Origin: Bacteroidota bacterium
GTDB taxonomy: Bacteria > Bacteroidota > Bacteroidia > Bacteroidales > Bacteroidaceae
Length of the DNA: 56,183 bases
Assembly (NCBI GenBank): GCA_023425865.1
Contig: JAFABV010000064.1
Coordinates: forward strand, 1 to 56,183
Reading direction: 5' to 3'
Shown here one piece after another: positions 16,830 to 25,146 of the stretch. The translations under genes were made by a program, and so were the position numbers. Position 1 is the first letter of the stretch. Each line of letters starts with the position of its first letter. Under the pieces are notes generated by a model that worked only from the letters and a program-made list of their open reading frames with translations, was not told where the DNA came from and did not search any database.

Positions 16830-17561
16830 ATGAATAAAACCAAGAATTATGACCTGACTATTGTCGTGCCGGTGTACAACGAGGAAGACAATATGGAACG
16901 GGTTGAGGCCGAATTGGGCCGCTATGTGGCCTCGGCACCTGTCAAGACCTGCGTGCTCTTTGTCAACGACGGCTCGCGCGACAGCAGTCTGCAAAAGATC
17001 AAGGAGGCCTGCGCGCGCCATGCCGACTTCATGTATATCTCGTCTGACGACAACCACGGGCTTAGCACCGCCATGAAGGCCGGCATCGACACGGCCCAGA
17101 GCAAGTATTTAGGATATATCGACGCCGACCTGCAGACGACGCCCGAAGACTTTAACCTGCTGTTGCGGCACATTGAGCAGTATCAGTTGGTGACGGGCAT
17201 ACGCGCCAACCGCAAGGACTCGGGCTTCAAGCGCATGCAGTCGAAGATAGCCAATGGCTTCCGCCGGGCGATGACGGGCGATACGGCTACCGACACGGGC
17301 TGCCCGCTCAAACTCATGTGGACCGACTATGCGCGGCGTATACCTTTCTTCGACGGTATGCACCGCTTCCTGCCCGCGCTCTTCGCCCTCGAAGGCGGAG
17401 CCTTCAAGGAACTGCCTGTACGTCATTTCCCGCGCACGGCCGGGGTGTCGAAGTATCACCTGTGGAATCGTCTCAAGGGGCCGTTTGTAGATTGTTTTGC
17501 CTACCGTTGGATGAAGCACCGCTATATCCGCTACACGGTTAACGAGAACAACGTGCAATGA
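16830..17561 (+). CDS. GT2 polyprenyl-phosphate glycosyltransferase
   Basis: GT-A fold family 2 enzyme of 243 residues resembling DPM1/GtrB/ArnC. The N-terminus has TIVVPVYNEEDNM, then VNDGSRDSS, and YIDADLQTTPED at about residues 93-104 carries the metal/nucleotide-sugar acidic motif. No C-terminal transmembrane pair is seen, unlike GtrB. It should transfer a sugar from a nucleotide donor to a polyprenyl phosphate on the cytoplasmic face. Its stop overlaps the next start by 4 bp (ATGA), so translation is coupled. Confidence 0.88.
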   Translation: MNKTKNYDLTIVVPVYNEEDNMERVEAELGRYVASAPVKTCVLFVNDGSRDSSLQKIKEACARHADFMYISSDDNHGLSTAMKAGIDTAQSKYLGYIDADLQTTPEDFNLLLRHIEQYQLVTGIRANRKDSGFKRMQSKIANGFRRAMTGDTATDTGCPLKLMWTDYARRIPFFDGMHRFLPALFALEGGAFKELPVRHFPRTAGVSKYHLWNRLKGPFVDCFAYRWMKHRYIRYTVNENNVQ

Positions 17562-18205
17562 CTCAGGCCCTGATCTACGCCATCGGCTTCATTGCCCAAG
17601 GCTTCTTCTCGGCCCGCATGATTATCCAGTGGGTCATGTCCGAACGGGCGCACCGCAGCGTGTCGCCCAACCTCTACTGGATATGCAGTCTGGTGGGTAG
17701 CGTGCTGTTGTTCAGCTATGGTTGGTTGCGCCACGATTTCAGCATCATCTTTGGCCAGCTCATCTCGTATTACATCTATATCTGGAACCTCGACATCAAG
17801 GGCGTGTGGCACCGTCTGCCCCTGCCGTTGCGTGCCTTTCTGTTCTCGCTGCCCGCCGCTGCCGTGGCGCTGATGCTCTCAGAGGCCGCCACCTTCGTGG
17901 AGAATTTCTTCCGCAATGAGAAGGTGCCGTTGTGGTTGGTGGTATTTGGGTCAGCCGGTCAGTTTATCTTCACCGTGCGCTTTGTCTACCAGTGGTATTA
18001 CTCCTACCACCGCCATGAGTCGTTTTTGCCCATCGGCTTCTGGGTGATCAGCATCATCGGGTCGGGCATCATCGTGGCCTACGGGTGTTTCCGGCTCGAC
18101 CCGGTGCTCATCCTGGGGCAGTCTGTGGGGTTCATTACCTACACCCGCAACATCATGCTGGAGATTAAGCGACAGCGTAGAGAGAACAAAGAACATCAAG
18201 TGTAA
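17558..18205 (+). CDS. tandem LAB_N domain membrane protein
   Basis: A 215-residue membrane protein made of two similar halves of about 75 residues, each of the lipid-A-disaccharide-synthase N-terminal (LAB_N) type. Half one has GQGFF-type spacing (IAQGFFSARMIIQW), a YGWLRHD segment and FGQLISYYIYIWN. Half two repeats this as GQFIFTVRFVYQW, YGCFRLD and LGQSVGFITYTRN. It is not LpxB, because the catalytic domain is absent. Coupling to the GT2 gene suggests handling, possibly flipping, of the polyprenyl-phosphate sugar; that role is inference. Confidence 0.85.
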   Translation: MTQALIYAIGFIAQGFFSARMIIQWVMSERAHRSVSPNLYWICSLVGSVLLFSYGWLRHDFSIIFGQLISYYIYIWNLDIKGVWHRLPLPLRAFLFSLPAAAVALMLSEAATFVENFFRNEKVPLWLVVFGSAGQFIFTVRFVYQWYYSYHRHESFLPIGFWVISIIGSGIIVAYGCFRLDPVLILGQSVGFITYTRNIMLEIKRQRRENKEHQV

Positions 18206-18230
18206 TCATCATCTAAAACCTGAGTAAGAT

Positions 18231-18767
18231 ATGAAAATAGCTGTATTCTGTTCGGCCAACAGCGCCATCGACCCCGACTTCTTTACCTATACCGAAGAAT
18301 TGGGGCGATGGATAGGCGAAGCCGGACACACCTTGGTGTTTGGCGGCACCAACCAAGGTCTCATGGAGTGTGTGGGGCGTGCCGCCCACGAGGCCGGCGC
18401 CCGTACCATCGGCGTGGTGCCCCAGATTATCGAGAAAGGCGGCATGGTGTCGCGCAGCGTGGAGGTGAATATCTCCTGCGATAACCTCTCCGAGCGCAAG
18501 GCGCTGCTATTGGCCCAGAGCGACGTGTTCGTCGCCTTGCCGGGTGGCATAGGCACCCTCGACGAGGTGTTTACCATGACAGCGGGAAACACCATCGGTG
18601 AGCACCAGAAAAAGGTGATACTCTACAACATGAAGGGCTTTTGGACGAAGACCTGCGAGATGCTCGACGACCTCCAGGCGCGTGGCTTCATACGCGGCCG
18701 GTGGACCGATTACATCCTTGTGGCCAATGACCTTGACGAATTGCGGCGGCATATAGACGCCTTGTAA
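18231..18767 (+). CDS. TIGR00730 family Rossmann-fold protein (LOG-like)
   Basis: A 178-residue protein of the LOG family, known as cytokinin riboside 5'-monophosphate phosphoribohydrolases and, in bacteria, nucleotide 5'-monophosphate nucleosidases. It shows GEAGHTLVFGGTNQGLM near residue 30 and the signature PGGIGTLDEVF at about 104-114 with the catalytic Glu. Last gene of the GT operon, 25 bp after the LAB_N gene, with no obvious functional link to it. A strong hairpin follows. Confidence 0.9.
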   Translation: MKIAVFCSANSAIDPDFFTYTEELGRWIGEAGHTLVFGGTNQGLMECVGRAAHEAGARTIGVVPQIIEKGGMVSRSVEVNISCDNLSERKALLLAQSDVFVALPGGIGTLDEVFTMTAGNTIGEHQKKVILYNMKGFWTKTCEMLDDLQARGFIRGRWTDYILVANDLDELRRHIDAL

Positions 18768-18810
18768 TGGTCATACCGCGTTTTGCCTCGGTGAGAGGCG
18801 CGCCCCAAAA

Positions 18811-18857
18811 GCTGAGGGTTATCCAAGGAGACAAAGCCTCCTTGGATAACCCTCAGC
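18811..18857. terminator. long hairpin terminator
   Basis: A perfect 20-bp stem (18811-18830 with 18838-18857, starting GCTGAGGGTTATCC) with a 7-nt loop, between convergent operons. No T tract is adjacent, so factor-independent termination would rest on the stem alone. Confidence 0.75.
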
Positions 18858-18905
18858 ATGTGTGAGTGGGCGTCTGCCGGTTGGCGTGACGCCTGCGCGG
18901 GGTGA

Positions 18906-21032
18906 CTAAAATATTTCTTTTAGCAGCCTTTCCGCGTGCCCCCATTTGTCCATGAGGTAGAGCACATAGCGAATGTCAACGCTGATGGTACGGGCCAGTC
19001 GGCGGTCATAGTTGATGTCAGAGCTGAGGCTTTCCCAGTTGCCGTCGAAAGCCAGTCCGATGAGCCGGCCTTTGCCATCGAAGAGCGGCGAGCCGCTGTT
19101 GCCCCCCGTGATGTCGTTGTTGGTAAGGAGGCAGAGGTGCAGCTTGCCCGTGCCCTTGTCGGCATAGCGCCCGAAATCGTTAGCCTGCATCAGTTCGTGC
19201 ATCACGGGTTCGGCCATATAGTCGTCCACGCCGTCGTTGCCCCGCTTCATCTTGTCGAGCAGACTGGCTGAGGTGGTGTAATAGCCCGAGGGCTTTCCAC
19301 CTTGGTCGAAGCCTCCCACCTGCCCATAGCTCAGGCGCATGGTGAAGTTGGCGTCGCTGTAGTGGGGCATATCTTCCTCCATGCGCAGTTTGGCGGCGCA
19401 CAGCAGGCGTTCCTGGTCGTCGATGCTGTCAGAGAGATGTTTCAGGGTGTAGTGATTGAAGTCGAGGATATCTCTCAGCGCCATGCCTATCTGGAAACCT
19501 ATATCCTTGGTGTATCGTTTCTTGTTAATGTAGATGCGCTTGCCGCTCTTCATCAGCATACTTTTGCTCCAGGCGTCATCCACAAAGCGCTTGTAGTCGT
19601 TGTTGTATTTCTTCCTGATGGTTTGGTAGAACGCGGGCAGGTTGTTGGGGTTCAGCACATGGGCGGCATAGTTGGCCAAGGCCGTGGCGAGCACCTCCTT
19701 GTCGAGGGCCTCGTCCCAGGTCTTCTGGTCGTCGGTGTAGACAATATATTGCTTTGAGGGCTTGTCCTTGGGCCCCTGTATCTCCATGTCGCGCGTGCCG
19801 TCCATGCCGCGGCGGGTAAACTCATTGGTACGTACAAAACTCTCGAAGAGATAGTAGTTGTCGTGCAATGTTTCGGCTGAACGGGCATAGAGGCCCTTGA
19901 GCAGGGTGAAGTTGAGACTGTCTTTGAGGTAGCCCGTAGAGTCTACGTACGCCTGTATGCGCTGCTCATATTGCCGTTTCTGGTTGATGAGGCCTATAGA
20001 GTCGATACATTTGTTCATGCCGATGGAATTCTTCCAGTAGTTGGAGCTTTCAGCATACTTGCTATCGTACTTGATGCGCACGGCTTCCTCGGCACGCATG
20101 TGGCGTCGCATCACCTCTTGTTTCACGCCTCGTGCCTGTGCGCGAATCTCGTTTTCCATGCGCATTTTCTCGATGCCGTAGCTTGAGAGGTAGCGGCTGG
20201 TGGAGCCCGGGTAGCCCAGGGTCATGGCGAAGTCGCCCTCCCGGTAGCCGTCTAACGACACCCTCGCCCAGTGTTTGGGGTGATAGGGTACATTGTCCTT
20301 GGAGTAGGCGGCAGGGCCGTTGGTCTTGGGGTTGGCATAGATGCGGAATACGGAGAAGTCACAAGTTTGTCGCGGCCACATCCAGTTGTCGGTCTCGCCG
20401 CCATACTTACCCATGCTCTTGGGTACGGTGAATACCAAGCGCAGGTCGGGGAAGTCCTGATAGGTGGTGGCGTAGTATTTGTTTCCTTCGTAGAAGGCGT
20501 CGATGTCGACGTGCATCAGCGTGTCTATGCGGTGTATGGAGTCGGTGAGGGCGTTTTGCAGAGAGTCGATGAGTGCCGACTTGCGGTGGTCGTCCATCTG
20601 GTCGAAACCCAGTTTGCGCAGACGGGGAGTGATGTCATACTGGTCAATCATGAACGACACGAACATGTCTTCGTTGGGCAATTCCTCGTCGTACGATTTG
20701 GCGTAAAAGCCATTGAGCATATAATCGTGCTCTACGGTGGAATGCGAGCGGATGCTCTCAAAGCCACAGTGATGGTTGGTGAAGACGAGACCGTCGGGAC
20801 TGACCACTACGCCTGAGCAATAGCCTGAGAAATTGACGACGGCATTCTTGACGGCTTGCTCACCGTAGTACAGGTCGTTGTAAGGCAGCTGATAGCCGGC
20901 CTGCCGCATCTGGTCGTACACAGCGGCTGGAAGGTCGAAGAGGGTCCACATGCCTTCGTCGGCATGCAAGGGGAGGCAGGTGGAAAGGTAGACAGGCAAT
21001 AAGGCGACTGCCCGATAGAGACGATGGAGCAT
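18906..21032 (-). CDS. S46 family dipeptidyl peptidase, DPP7-type
   Basis: Exported serine peptidase of 708 residues with a signal peptide ending near residue 24 (LHADEG). S46 enzymes release dipeptides in the periplasm of asaccharolytic and saccharolytic Bacteroidetes. The His motif is TNHHCGF (about 85-91). The Ser motif is GNSGSP with Ser646. The specificity residue 18 positions further, in FDGNW, is Gly664, where DPP11 has Arg; Gly is the DPP7 state preferring hydrophobic P1. It is the last gene of a minus-strand run, 12 bp after the flippase. Confidence 0.92.
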   Translation of the reverse strand: MLHRLYRAVALLPVYLSTCLPLHADEGMWTLFDLPAAVYDQMRQAGYQLPYNDLYYGEQAVKNAVVNFSGYCSGVVVSPDGLVFTNHHCGFESIRSHSTVEHDYMLNGFYAKSYDEELPNEDMFVSFMIDQYDITPRLRKLGFDQMDDHRKSALIDSLQNALTDSIHRIDTLMHVDIDAFYEGNKYYATTYQDFPDLRLVFTVPKSMGKYGGETDNWMWPRQTCDFSVFRIYANPKTNGPAAYSKDNVPYHPKHWARVSLDGYREGDFAMTLGYPGSTSRYLSSYGIEKMRMENEIRAQARGVKQEVMRRHMRAEEAVRIKYDSKYAESSNYWKNSIGMNKCIDSIGLINQKRQYEQRIQAYVDSTGYLKDSLNFTLLKGLYARSAETLHDNYYLFESFVRTNEFTRRGMDGTRDMEIQGPKDKPSKQYIVYTDDQKTWDEALDKEVLATALANYAAHVLNPNNLPAFYQTIRKKYNNDYKRFVDDAWSKSMLMKSGKRIYINKKRYTKDIGFQIGMALRDILDFNHYTLKHLSDSIDDQERLLCAAKLRMEEDMPHYSDANFTMRLSYGQVGGFDQGGKPSGYYTTSASLLDKMKRGNDGVDDYMAEPVMHELMQANDFGRYADKGTGKLHLCLLTNNDITGGNSGSPLFDGKGRLIGLAFDGNWESLSSDINYDRRLARTISVDIRYVLYLMDKWGHAERLLKEIF

Positions 21033-21044
21033 GATGGGTTGGTG

Positions 21045-22538
21045 TTAGGTTTTTCTGAACTTCTTGCCGATGACGGGCAACGAGCTGAGGGGAAAGTCTT
21101 TTTTGATGAGATAGGCCACGAAGACGAGGGCCAGCAGGGTGTTGACCAAGAGGGCTGGGACAGCGGCAAGATACTTGTTGGCGGCCAGCATACCCGCCGT
21201 GAGCACCAAGGCCAACAGCACGTAGGCCATGATAGATTTCACCGGATAATTGATGGGGTAGTATTTCTGCCCCACGAAATAGCTGAGGAGCATGGCGGTG
21301 CCGTAACCGGCGAAGCCGCCCCACGCGCAGGCCATATAGCTGTAGCGCGGCACGAAGATGACGTTGATGAGCACCAGCACGACGCAGCCGATGCCACTGA
21401 AGTAGGCGCCCCAGATGGTACGGTCGGTGAGCTTGTACCAGAACGAGAGGTTGAAGTATATGCCCATCATGATTTCGGCCGCCATGACGATGGGCACCAC
21501 ACGCAGTCCGTCCCAATAGTCGTGGTTGCGGATGACGTATCGCAGAATGTCCATGTAGCCCACCACCAGCAGGAAGGCCAGCAGGGTGAACACCACAAAG
21601 TATTTCATGGCCTTGGCGTAGGTCTCGCGGTTGTCTTTGTCCTTGGCCTTGCCAAAGACGAAAGGCTCGTAGGCATAGCGGAACGCCTGGGTAATCATGG
21701 CCATGATCATGGCAATCTTCACTGTGGCGCCGTAGATGCTCAGCTCTGCCTTGGCGTCTGTGCCGTGGTAGAGGAAGGGGAAGGCAATCTTGTCGAAGGT
21801 CTGGTTGAGGATGCCGGCAATGCCGAGGATGAGCAGGGGCCAGGTGTAGCGTAGCATGCGGCGCAGCGTTTGGCGGTCAAAACGGTAGCGCACGCCGAAG
21901 AGTTCTTTCCAGAACATCAGCGTGACCAATGCCGTGCAGGCAAGGTTGATATAGAACACCATACCCACGTCGAGGGTGAATTGGTCGTCGTATAATCCGA
22001 AGGGATTGAGGTGCAGGGCTGGGAGCACAAAGAGGTAGACGATGTTGAGCGCGACGTTGAGCAGGATGTTGGCCAACTGGATGATGGCAAACTTCACGGG
22101 TCGCTTGTTGTAGCGCAGGTAGGCAAAGGGGATGCACTTGAAGGCGTCGATGGCCACGCAGATAAACATCACCGCCACCCAGTCGGGGTGGTCGGCATAT
22201 CCCATGAAGCCTGAGATGGGTTGCAGAAAGCCCAGCACCAAGAGGATGAAGAGCAGGGAGGTGCAGCCTACCGTGATCAGCGTCGTGGTATATACCGTCT
22301 GTGGGTCTTCGTCGGCCTTGTTGGCGTAACGAAAGAAGGTGGTCTCCATGCCGTAGGTGAGGATGACCAGCAGCAAGGCGGTGTAGGCGTAGACATTGGT
22401 CACCACACCGTATTGTCCGCCCGAGGCAGCCCATGCCGCCGTTTGGATGGGAACGAGAAGATAGTTGACAAACCGTCCGGCAATACTGCTGATGCCGTAG
22501 ATGGCGGTGTCTTTGACAAGAGATTTTAGATTTGCCAT
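21045..22538 (-). CDS. Wzx-like polysaccharide/lipid flippase
   Basis: Integral membrane protein of 497 residues in the MOP/oligosaccharide-flippase family, with about 12-14 hydrophobic segments. It begins LKSLVKDTAIYGISSIAGRFVNYLLVPIQT, typical of Bacteroidetes polysaccharide biosynthesis proteins. It probably translocates an undecaprenyl-linked glycan across the inner membrane. No glycan gene cluster surrounds it, so the substrate cannot be inferred. The gap to the four-helix-bundle gene is 11 bp, so they are co-transcribed. Confidence 0.9.
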   Translation of the reverse strand: MANLKSLVKDTAIYGISSIAGRFVNYLLVPIQTAAWAASGGQYGVVTNVYAYTALLLVILTYGMETTFFRYANKADEDPQTVYTTTLITVGCTSLLFILLVLGFLQPISGFMGYADHPDWVAVMFICVAIDAFKCIPFAYLRYNKRPVKFAIIQLANILLNVALNIVYLFVLPALHLNPFGLYDDQFTLDVGMVFYINLACTALVTLMFWKELFGVRYRFDRQTLRRMLRYTWPLLILGIAGILNQTFDKIAFPFLYHGTDAKAELSIYGATVKIAMIMAMITQAFRYAYEPFVFGKAKDKDNRETYAKAMKYFVVFTLLAFLLVVGYMDILRYVIRNHDYWDGLRVVPIVMAAEIMMGIYFNLSFWYKLTDRTIWGAYFSGIGCVVLVLINVIFVPRYSYMACAWGGFAGYGTAMLLSYFVGQKYYPINYPVKSIMAYVLLALVLTAGMLAANKYLAAVPALLVNTLLALVFVAYLIKKDFPLSSLPVIGKKFRKT

Positions 22539-22549
22539 TGCTTCATGAG

Positions 22550-23272
22550 TTATTTGAGGGTGGGGTCTGTAGGTGGGGTAGGTTTTGTAGGTGGGGTAGG
22601 TTCTGTAGGGTTGTAGCTGCCATCCCTGTTTTTCCTACCATTGCTGCCATCCCTACCATCTCTGCCCCATCTACCATTATCACCGCCGCCATAGCGCCCG
22701 TAGCCTCCATTTCTATATCCTTGGTATCTTTCTCGGTATTCGCTGCGTGCCCGGTAGCGCTGCTCCTTGATGCCACCTTCTTCCAGAAACTTGCGGTCCT
22801 GATAGTCGATGAGGCCGCGGATGAGGGCCAGGGCCTGATAGATGACGATGAGGGCCATGTTGCAGATCTCTTCGGCACCACGCCCTTTCACCTGCCGCAT
22901 GTACCATGACGGGTCGTTGTGACGGCGGAAATACTGCTGGCAGAGAACATACTTCTCATGCTTCGGCCCCCAGATCTCCAACTCGTGCGTGCGTAGGTAA
23001 TCGAGATAGTCTTCCTTAAGTTCTTCAAGACTACCCTTGGCGATGACCGTGAGCTTGTGCTCCGATTCGGTAGAGCCTTCAGCGTCGCTGTAACCCTCTA
23101 CGATGTTGGCCTTGCCCGACCGTGCCGCCTGTTGCATCTGGTCGACGGTGCGGTCGTGAGCACGGTCGAGAAAACGATTGACGAAATACACCGTGATGTC
23201 GAACACGCAGGCACTCTTCTGGTAGGCTATGAGCGTGCGGTAGCTGTCTATCTTCTTACGGTTGTCGTCCAT
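22550..23272 (-). CDS. four-helix-bundle suffix-domain protein with RG-rich tail
   Basis: A 240-residue protein. Residues about 8-165 resemble the 23S rRNA intervening-sequence/four-helix-bundle family (LIAYQKSACVFDITVYF, QMQQAARSGKANIVEGYSDA, and the suffix DPSWYMRQVKGRGAEEICN). The C-terminal 75 residues are low complexity: first Arg/Gly/Tyr-rich (NGGYGRYGGGDNGRWGRDG), then PTEPTPPTKPTPP repeats. The tail resembles RGG boxes, which often bind RNA; that is inference. It lies 9 bp after the SpmAB gene and 11 bp before the flippase. Confidence 0.85.
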   Translation of the reverse strand: MDDNRKKIDSYRTLIAYQKSACVFDITVYFVNRFLDRAHDRTVDQMQQAARSGKANIVEGYSDAEGSTESEHKLTVIAKGSLEELKEDYLDYLRTHELEIWGPKHEKYVLCQQYFRRHNDPSWYMRQVKGRGAEEICNMALIVIYQALALIRGLIDYQDRKFLEEGGIKEQRYRARSEYRERYQGYRNGGYGRYGGGDNGRWGRDGRDGSNGRKNRDGSYNPTEPTPPTKPTPPTDPTLK

Positions 23273-23281
23273 AGGTAGGGG

Positions 23282-24511
23282 TCAGGCGAAGAACATGTAC
23301 GCGATGCTGATGGCCGCCAATACTCCCGCGAGGTCGGCCAGCAGGCCGCAGGCCACGGCGTGGCGGGTGTATTTGACGTTGATACTGCCAAAATATACCG
23401 CCAATATATAAAAGGTGGTGTCGGTAGAACCTTGGAAGATACAGCTCAGTCGGCCTACAAAAGAATCGGGTCCGTAGGTCTTCATCGCCTCAAGCATCAG
23501 TCCGCGCGCGCCGCTGCCACTGAGGGGTTTCATGAATGCCGTGGGCAGGGCACCCACGAAGTCGGTGTTCAAGCCAAATTGCGCCACGCACCAAGAGATG
23601 CCGTTGATCAGCATGTCCATGGCTCCCGATGCCCTGAAGACACCGATTGCCACGAGGATAGCCACCAAATAGGGGATGATTTTCACGGCGGTGGTAAAGC
23701 CCTCTTTGGCTCCGTCTATGAAGGCGTCATAGACATTCACCTTTTTGATGAACCCGGCGACGATGAATGCCACGATGATACCCAAGAGGATGAGGTTGCC
23801 CACTAACGAGGTTACTGTGGCCATGGTGTCTTTGTCCATCTGCCCAAATGCCCAGATGACCAGGGCTGTGAAACCCACCAGGGCTGCCATTACGCCCATG
23901 AGCATGGGCTGGAAGAGGTTGATGCGCTGCCATGCCGCGGTGATGATGATTCCGGCAAGGGTGGCCACTGTGGTGGCCAAAAGGATGGGCACAAAAACGT
24001 CGGTGGGAGTGGCTGCCCCGTAGGAGGCGCGGAAGGCGAGGATGGTGGTGGGGATGATGGTCAGTCCGGAGGTGTTGAGTACCAGGAACATGATCATGGG
24101 ATTGGTGGCTGTGTCTTTGTTGGCGTTGAGCTCCTGCATCCCCTGCATGGCTTTCAGTCCCGTGGGCGTAGCGGCATTGTCAAGGCCAAGCATGTTGGAG
24201 GCGATGTTCATGAAGATGCTGCCCATCACCGGATGGTTCTTGGGGATGTCGGGGAAAAGTCGGGAAAACACCGGACTGAGCACGCGGGCCAAGGCATTTA
24301 CCGCCCCGGCGCGTTCGCCAATCTTCATGATGCCTAACCATAGGGCCAAGACACCGGTGAGCCCCAACGAAATCTCAAAGGCGTTTTTCGATGAGTCGAA
24401 GGTAGAGTCTACAATCTTTTGAAACACCGTCATGTCACCCATGGCGAGTTGTATCAACGCGAAAATGAAGGCGATGACAAAAAATGCAATCCAAATATAA
24501 TTCAGCACCAT
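23282..24511 (-). CDS. nucleoside-recognition (SpmA/SpmB fusion) membrane protein
   Basis: A 409-residue inner-membrane protein with two Gate/nucleoside-recognition halves, equivalent to SpmA plus SpmB of Gram-positive bacteria. MKIGERAGAVNALARVLSPVFSRLFPDIPKNHP and NMLGLDNAATPTGLKAM mark the first half; PTAFMKPLSGSGARGLM and FQGSTDTTFYI mark the second. The transported substrate is unknown; the family has been linked to nucleosides or peptidoglycan-related functions. ATG 24509-24511 is preferred over the upstream in-frame start at 24538 because the -7 box at 24520-24527 would otherwise lie inside the gene. Confidence 0.88.
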   Translation of the reverse strand: MVLNYIWIAFFVIAFIFALIQLAMGDMTVFQKIVDSTFDSSKNAFEISLGLTGVLALWLGIMKIGERAGAVNALARVLSPVFSRLFPDIPKNHPVMGSIFMNIASNMLGLDNAATPTGLKAMQGMQELNANKDTATNPMIMFLVLNTSGLTIIPTTILAFRASYGAATPTDVFVPILLATTVATLAGIIITAAWQRINLFQPMLMGVMAALVGFTALVIWAFGQMDKDTMATVTSLVGNLILLGIIVAFIVAGFIKKVNVYDAFIDGAKEGFTTAVKIIPYLVAILVAIGVFRASGAMDMLINGISWCVAQFGLNTDFVGALPTAFMKPLSGSGARGLMLEAMKTYGPDSFVGRLSCIFQGSTDTTFYILAVYFGSINVKYTRHAVACGLLADLAGVLAAISIAYMFFA

Positions 24512-24519
24512 ACGATTTG

Positions 24520-24527
24520 CAAAGGTA
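24520..24527 (-). promoter_or_regulatory. -7 box for the SpmAB-flippase-DPP7 operon
   Basis: Minus-strand TACCTTTG lies only 8 bp upstream of the chosen ATG, which would give an almost leaderless mRNA. The operon would comprise four genes down to 18906. Confidence 0.5.
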
Positions 24528-24619
24528 CGAAAAAGCAATAGCCTACACTACGAAAAGCTGGAAAAAGAGCGTGAGCGCGATTTAAAAGTTAAAGCGAGTG
24601 AAAGTTATGGCGGCTATTG

Positions 24620-24651
24620 TTTGCAAATCAGGATAAAAATCACTTACTTTG
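24620..24651 (+). promoter_or_regulatory. promoter of the PH-domain gene
   Basis: TTTG at 24620-24623 and TACTTTG at 24645-24651, with 21 bp between them. This is a near-consensus Bacteroidetes promoter with one base fewer in the -7 box. The ATG follows at 24688. Confidence 0.6.
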
Positions 24652-24687
24652 CAATCATACATCATTACCTTATATTATGTTATATCT

Positions 24688-25146
24688 ATGGGATTTATAG
24701 AAGATAATCTGATGCAGGGCGAGCAGATTGTGGCTGAGGCCCAGCAGTCGCCACTCATTTATTTCTGGCCTTGGGTGCTGGGCGTGGCGGGGTGTGTCGT
24801 CAGTTTGTTGGCATGGGTGTTCTCGCCGCTAACGCTTGTCCCCGGTGTTGTGCTCATCGCTTTTGCGCTGATTTGGACCGCCAATATCCATGGTGGGCGG
24901 CGCTATGTGCTGACCAACAGGCGTATTATCTTCAAGCGAGGCATTATACGCCGGCGTTCGCACGATTTGGTGCTGCGCAAGATAGAAGGCGTAAACATCG
25001 ACCAGACGCTGGCCGGACGCCTGTTTAACTACGGAACAGTGATTGTCACTACGGGCGAGTCGTCTAACGTCTATAAGTGGATAAAGGCTCCCGCACGGTT
25101 TGCCGCGCTCATTAACGCGCAGATTGCGGCTGAGACTTCCGACTGA
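24688..25146 (+). CDS. bacterial PH (bPH_2) domain membrane protein
   Basis: A 152-residue protein with two closely spaced transmembrane segments (about 20-63, IYFWPWVLGVAGCVV and LVPGVVLIAFALIW). A bPH_2 domain follows: RRYVLTNRRIIFKRGIIRRRSHDLVLRKIEGVNIDQTLAGRLFNYG. The function of these small membrane PH proteins is unknown. The start at ATG 24688 is supported by the promoter upstream. The last 35 bp overlap the 3' end of the convergent TIGR02757 gene. Confidence 0.85.
   Translation: MGFIEDNLMQGEQIVAEAQQSPLIYFWPWVLGVAGCVVSLLAWVFSPLTLVPGVVLIAFALIWTANIHGGRRYVLTNRRIIFKRGIIRRRSHDLVLRKIEGVNIDQTLAGRLFNYGTVIVTTGESSNVYKWIKAPARFAALINAQIAAETSD

Noticed and set aside
17558..18205. lpxB (lipid-A-disaccharide synthase)
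   Set aside because: Only the small membrane LAB_N unit is present, in duplicate; the catalytic glycosyltransferase domain is absent.
18906..21032. DPP11 (acidic P1 specificity)
   Set aside because: The diagnostic position has Gly664 rather than Arg, which fits DPP7.
22550..22615. Member of the 8-bp repeat family in the PT-repeat tail of the four-helix-bundle gene
   Set aside because: The unit here is about 18-24 bp (GTAGGTGGGGTAG-like) and in multiples of codons, so it is a different, coding-type repeat.
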